From: Peptostreptococcaceae bacterium
GTDB lineage: Bacteria > Bacillota_A > Clostridia > Peptostreptococcales > Anaerovoracaceae
Assembly (NCBI GenBank): GCA_016650135.1
Contig: JAENWH010000054.1
Location: 1-9,124, forward strand
Direction of reading: 5' to 3'
Length of the DNA stretch: 9,124 nt
The stretch's first letter is position 1; every line of letters begins with the position of its first letter. The notes beneath the pieces are model-generated. The model was not told the DNA's origin and did no database searches. It was given only the letters and a program-made list of their open reading frames with translations. The translations under genes and the position numbers were made by a program. Of this stretch, positions 7,596 to 9,124 are shown in pieces.

Positions 7596-8816
7596 TTAGA
7601 AACCTTTAAAAGAATCTTTGTTTAAGAAGGATGGAATATCAAACATTTTCGCTTTTCTTTGTTCCGCTTCTTTGGCTTCAAGTTCCAGTTTTTCATCAAG
7701 CAATTCTTCTTCCTCAACAGGCTCTTCAATCTTTTTACGTGGTCCCTCGTCGATCAAACCAAAAGCATCTCTTATCACATATGGGTTTCTGGCACCTATG
7801 TTTTCTATGACCGGATTTCCCGGTTTATTTTTACCTAAATTGCATCCGAACTCAACGGAAGGTCTTTCCTCAAATCCAGTTGCGATGACTGTAATAATGA
7901 TTTCGTCCTGCAAATCTTCTCTGATGGTTGACCCAAATATTACTATAGCATCTTCATCAGCCGCTTTTTCAATTTGATCAGCGATTGTATTTATTTCCAG
8001 CATTCCCAGGTCATATCCACCCATAACATTCAGCAAAATGGCTTTTGCACCGTTTATTGATGTTTCCAGCAGAGGACTTTCTATTGCACTTTTAACAGCA
8101 TCTTCCACCCTGTTTTCGCCTCTGCCATGTCCAACTCCCATATGGGCAACACCACGGTCGCTCATTACTGTTTTTACATCAGCAAAATCCAGATTAATCA
8201 GTCCGGCTTCGGCAATCAAGTCAGAAATACCCTGAACTCCTTGTTTAAGTACGTCGTCAGCCTTTAAAAAAGCCTCCAACATTGTTGTGTTCTTTTCTGA
8301 AATTTGAAGCAATCTGTCATTTGGTACAATCACTAGGGAATCTACATATTTTTTAAGATACTTAATGCCGACTTCTGCATGTTCTCTTCTTTTTTTACCT
8401 TCAAACGTAAATGGTTTGGTTACTACGCCAACTGTAAGAATCCCTAGATCCTTGGCAGCTTTTGCTATTACCGGTGCAGCACCGGTTCCGGTTCCACCGC
8501 CCATTCCTGCCGTAATAAATATCATATCTGCCCCTGTAATAAACTTTGTAATCTCTTCAAAGTTTTCTTCAGCGGCCTTTTGACCAATCTCAGGGTTGGC
8601 CCCTGCGCCAAGTCCCTTTGTAAGTTTTTCGCCTATTTGTATTTTAGTCTCAGCTTTTGATGTATTCAGTGCTTGCTTATCTGTATTTACAGACATAAAA
8701 TTAACGCCCTTCAGGCCTTCTTCTATCATTCTATTTACTGCATTACATCCGCCACCGCCAACACCAATTACTCTGATCTGAGCTGTATTCTGATCATTAA
8801 TTTCAAACTCTAACAT
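7596..8816 (-). CDS. ftsZ: Cell division GTPase FtsZ
   Basis: FtsZ is the bacterial tubulin homologue that polymerises with GTP into the Z ring at mid-cell. It has 406 residues, within the normal range. The nucleotide-binding domain runs from about 12, with [15 protein letters not shown] at 16-30, VNTDKQAL at 43-50, the tubulin signature GGGTGTG at 106-112, and NDR at 166-168. The T7 synergy loop [11 protein letters not shown] at 208-218 carries the GTP-hydrolysing aspartates. The C-terminal domain ends near 320, followed by an acidic, Glu-rich linker (about 325-390). The conserved C-terminal peptide, which docks partners, reads [15 protein letters not shown]; it keeps DIPxFL but has Asn where Arg is usual and lacks a basic end. 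The start is supported by AAGGGGGG at 8826-8833, 9 bases upstream. The gene follows sbp directly, without ftsA between them, and is closed by a terminator. Confidence 0.98.
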   Translation of the reverse strand: MLEFEINDQNTAQIRVIGVGGGGCNAVNRMIEEGLKGVNFMSVNTDKQALNTSKAETKIQIGEKLTKGLGAGANPEIGQKAAEENFEEITKFITGADMIFITAGMGGGTGTGAAPVIAKAAKDLGILTVGVVTKPFTFEGKKRREHAEVGIKYLKKYVDSLVIVPNDRLLQISEKNTTMLEAFLKADDVLKQGVQGISDLIAEAGLINLDFADVKTVMSDRGVAHMGVGHGRGENRVEDAVKSAIESPLLETSINGAKAILLNVMGGYDLGMLEINTIADQIEKAADEDAIVIFGSTIREDLQDEIIITVIATGFEERPSVEFGCNLGKNKPGNPVIENIGARNPYVIRDAFGLIDEGPRKKIEEPVEEEELLDEKLELEAKEAEQRKAKMFDIPSFLNKDSFKGF

Positions 8817-8825
8817 TGTTGAGCG

Positions 8826-8833
8826 CCCCCCTT
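8826..8833 (-). promoter_or_regulatory. G-rich ribosome binding site of ftsZ
   Basis: The minus strand reads AAGGGGGG, 9 bases before the ftsZ ATG. It resembles AAGGAGG with the A replaced by G and is the only candidate in the spacer. The six-G run is unusual beside the canonical sites of zapA and pheT. Confidence 0.6.
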
Positions 8834-8848
8834 GTGTAATATGGAATA

Positions 8849-8857
8849 ATTATAACA
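8849..8857 (-). promoter_or_regulatory. Probable extended -10 promoter of ftsZ
   Basis: The minus strand reads TGTTATAAT, a perfect TATAAT -10 box with the TG extension one base upstream. The best -35 at 17 bases is GTGCAA (8872-8877), only 3 of 6 matches to TTGACA; the TG extension can compensate for that. Transcription would begin near 8842, giving a leader of about 25 bases before the ftsZ ATG. No start-site data are available, so it remains a sequence call. Confidence 0.6.
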
Positions 8858-8884
8858 TAAGCAGGTGTTTATTGCACCTACTTA
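8858..8884 (-). repeat. Inverted repeat (stem-loop or operator) over the sbp stop codon and the ftsZ -35 region
   Basis: On the minus strand TAAGTAGGTG and CACCTGCTTA flank the 7-base spacer CAATAAA. The arms pair over 10 positions, nine Watson-Crick and one G-U. The sbp TAG stop lies within the first arm. The element abuts the extended -10 box and covers where a -35 would be. What follows is U-rich but broken (UGUUAUAAUUAUU), so it would be a weak terminator. It could equally be a protein-binding dyad controlling ftsZ. Confidence 0.55.
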
Positions 8885-9124
8885 TCGCTAATCTTTTCAT
8901 TTTTTTTCTTCATAAACTTCTCAAGTGCTATTCTTCTGATAACCGCCAGATTGTTAAACAATCTCCCCCCGAAAACCAGTATTGCCGCATAATATAAAGG
9001 CACCCCCAGCTTATCCCCTACAAATGTCAAAAGTCCTGCAAGGAATGCATTTGTAAGGAACCCCGTTATAAATATTGCCCCGTTATATTTATCTTGCAGA
9101 TGCGATTTGGCAGCCCCTACGATA
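8878..9124 (-). CDS. sbp: Small basic membrane protein Sbp (DUF1290), 5' end cut by the window edge
   Basis: The last 81 residues and the TAG stop are present; the N-terminus lies outside the window. The visible part begins IVGAAKSHLQDKYNG. A hydrophobic segment follows (AIFITGFLTNAFLAGLLTFV), then GDKLGVP, and a second hydrophobic stretch (LYYAAILVFGGRLFNNLAVI). It closes with a Lys-rich cytoplasmic tail (RRIALEKFMKKKNEKISDK). This matches the C-terminal half of the DUF1290 family, whose Bacillus member sits in the division cluster just before ftsA-ftsZ. The molecular role is poorly known, and association with division rests mainly on this conserved context. Here it directly precedes ftsZ by 61 bases. 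The dyad at its stop codon and the promoter behind it suggest ftsZ can be transcribed both with and without sbp. Confidence 0.85.
   Translation of the reverse strand, partial: IVGAAKSHLQDKYNGAIFITGFLTNAFLAGLLTFVGDKLGVPLYYAAILVFGGRLFNNLAVIRRIALEKFMKKKNEKISDK

Noticed and set aside
7618..8781. Several plus-strand open frames opposite ftsZ (119, 65, 72 and 61 codons)
   Set aside because: All are antisense to conserved FtsZ sequence, rich in Ser and Pro, and match no family I recognise.

Overview
The window is a stretch of housekeeping chromosome, and every gene reads on the minus strand. It looks like a low-to-moderate G+C Firmicute, most likely a member of the Clostridia. The reasons are the strong AAGGAGG-type ribosome binding sites, the sbp-ftsZ division locus, the RNA methyltransferase-pheS-pheT-zapA-mutS2 order (a shortened version of the Bacillus arrangement), and the Cys-rich insert in PheS. 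I cannot place it to genus from the sequence alone.

In transcription order, from the right edge leftwards: (1) the 3' part of sbp (8878-9124), a small membrane protein gene found in Firmicute division clusters. (2) A 61-base spacer with a nearly perfect dyad (8858-8884), an extended -10 promoter (8849-8857) and a G-rich ribosome binding site. (3) ftsZ (7596-8816), closed by a rho-independent terminator (7555-7579). (4) A tightly packed run: a SpoU/TrmH RNA 2'-O-methyltransferase (6735-7529), pheS (5693-6715), pheT (3267-5681), zapA (2717-3205), mutS2 (339-2720) and the start of a DUF523/TudS-type iron-sulfur protein (1-363). Gaps in this run are 19, 11 and 61 bases, followed by overlaps of 4 and 25 bases. 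It probably forms one operon, although I found no clear promoter for it.

The genes serve translation and its quality control (rRNA methylation, Phe-tRNA synthesis, MutS2 acting on ribosomes) and cell division (Sbp, FtsZ, ZapA). The TudS-like protein may detoxify thiolated bases. No mobile element, CRISPR array, RNA gene or phage-like content is visible, and no stretch over 300 bases lacks a gene. I found no new multi-gene system. The points most worth checking are a degenerate catalytic motif in the MutS2 Smr domain, the absence of ftsA before ftsZ and of spoIIGA-sigE-sigG after it, an altered FtsZ C-terminal peptide, a dyad over the ftsZ promoter, a long ZapA coiled coil, the lack of a T-box leader for pheST, and a 25-base mutS2/DUF523 overlap with an embedded ribosome binding site.
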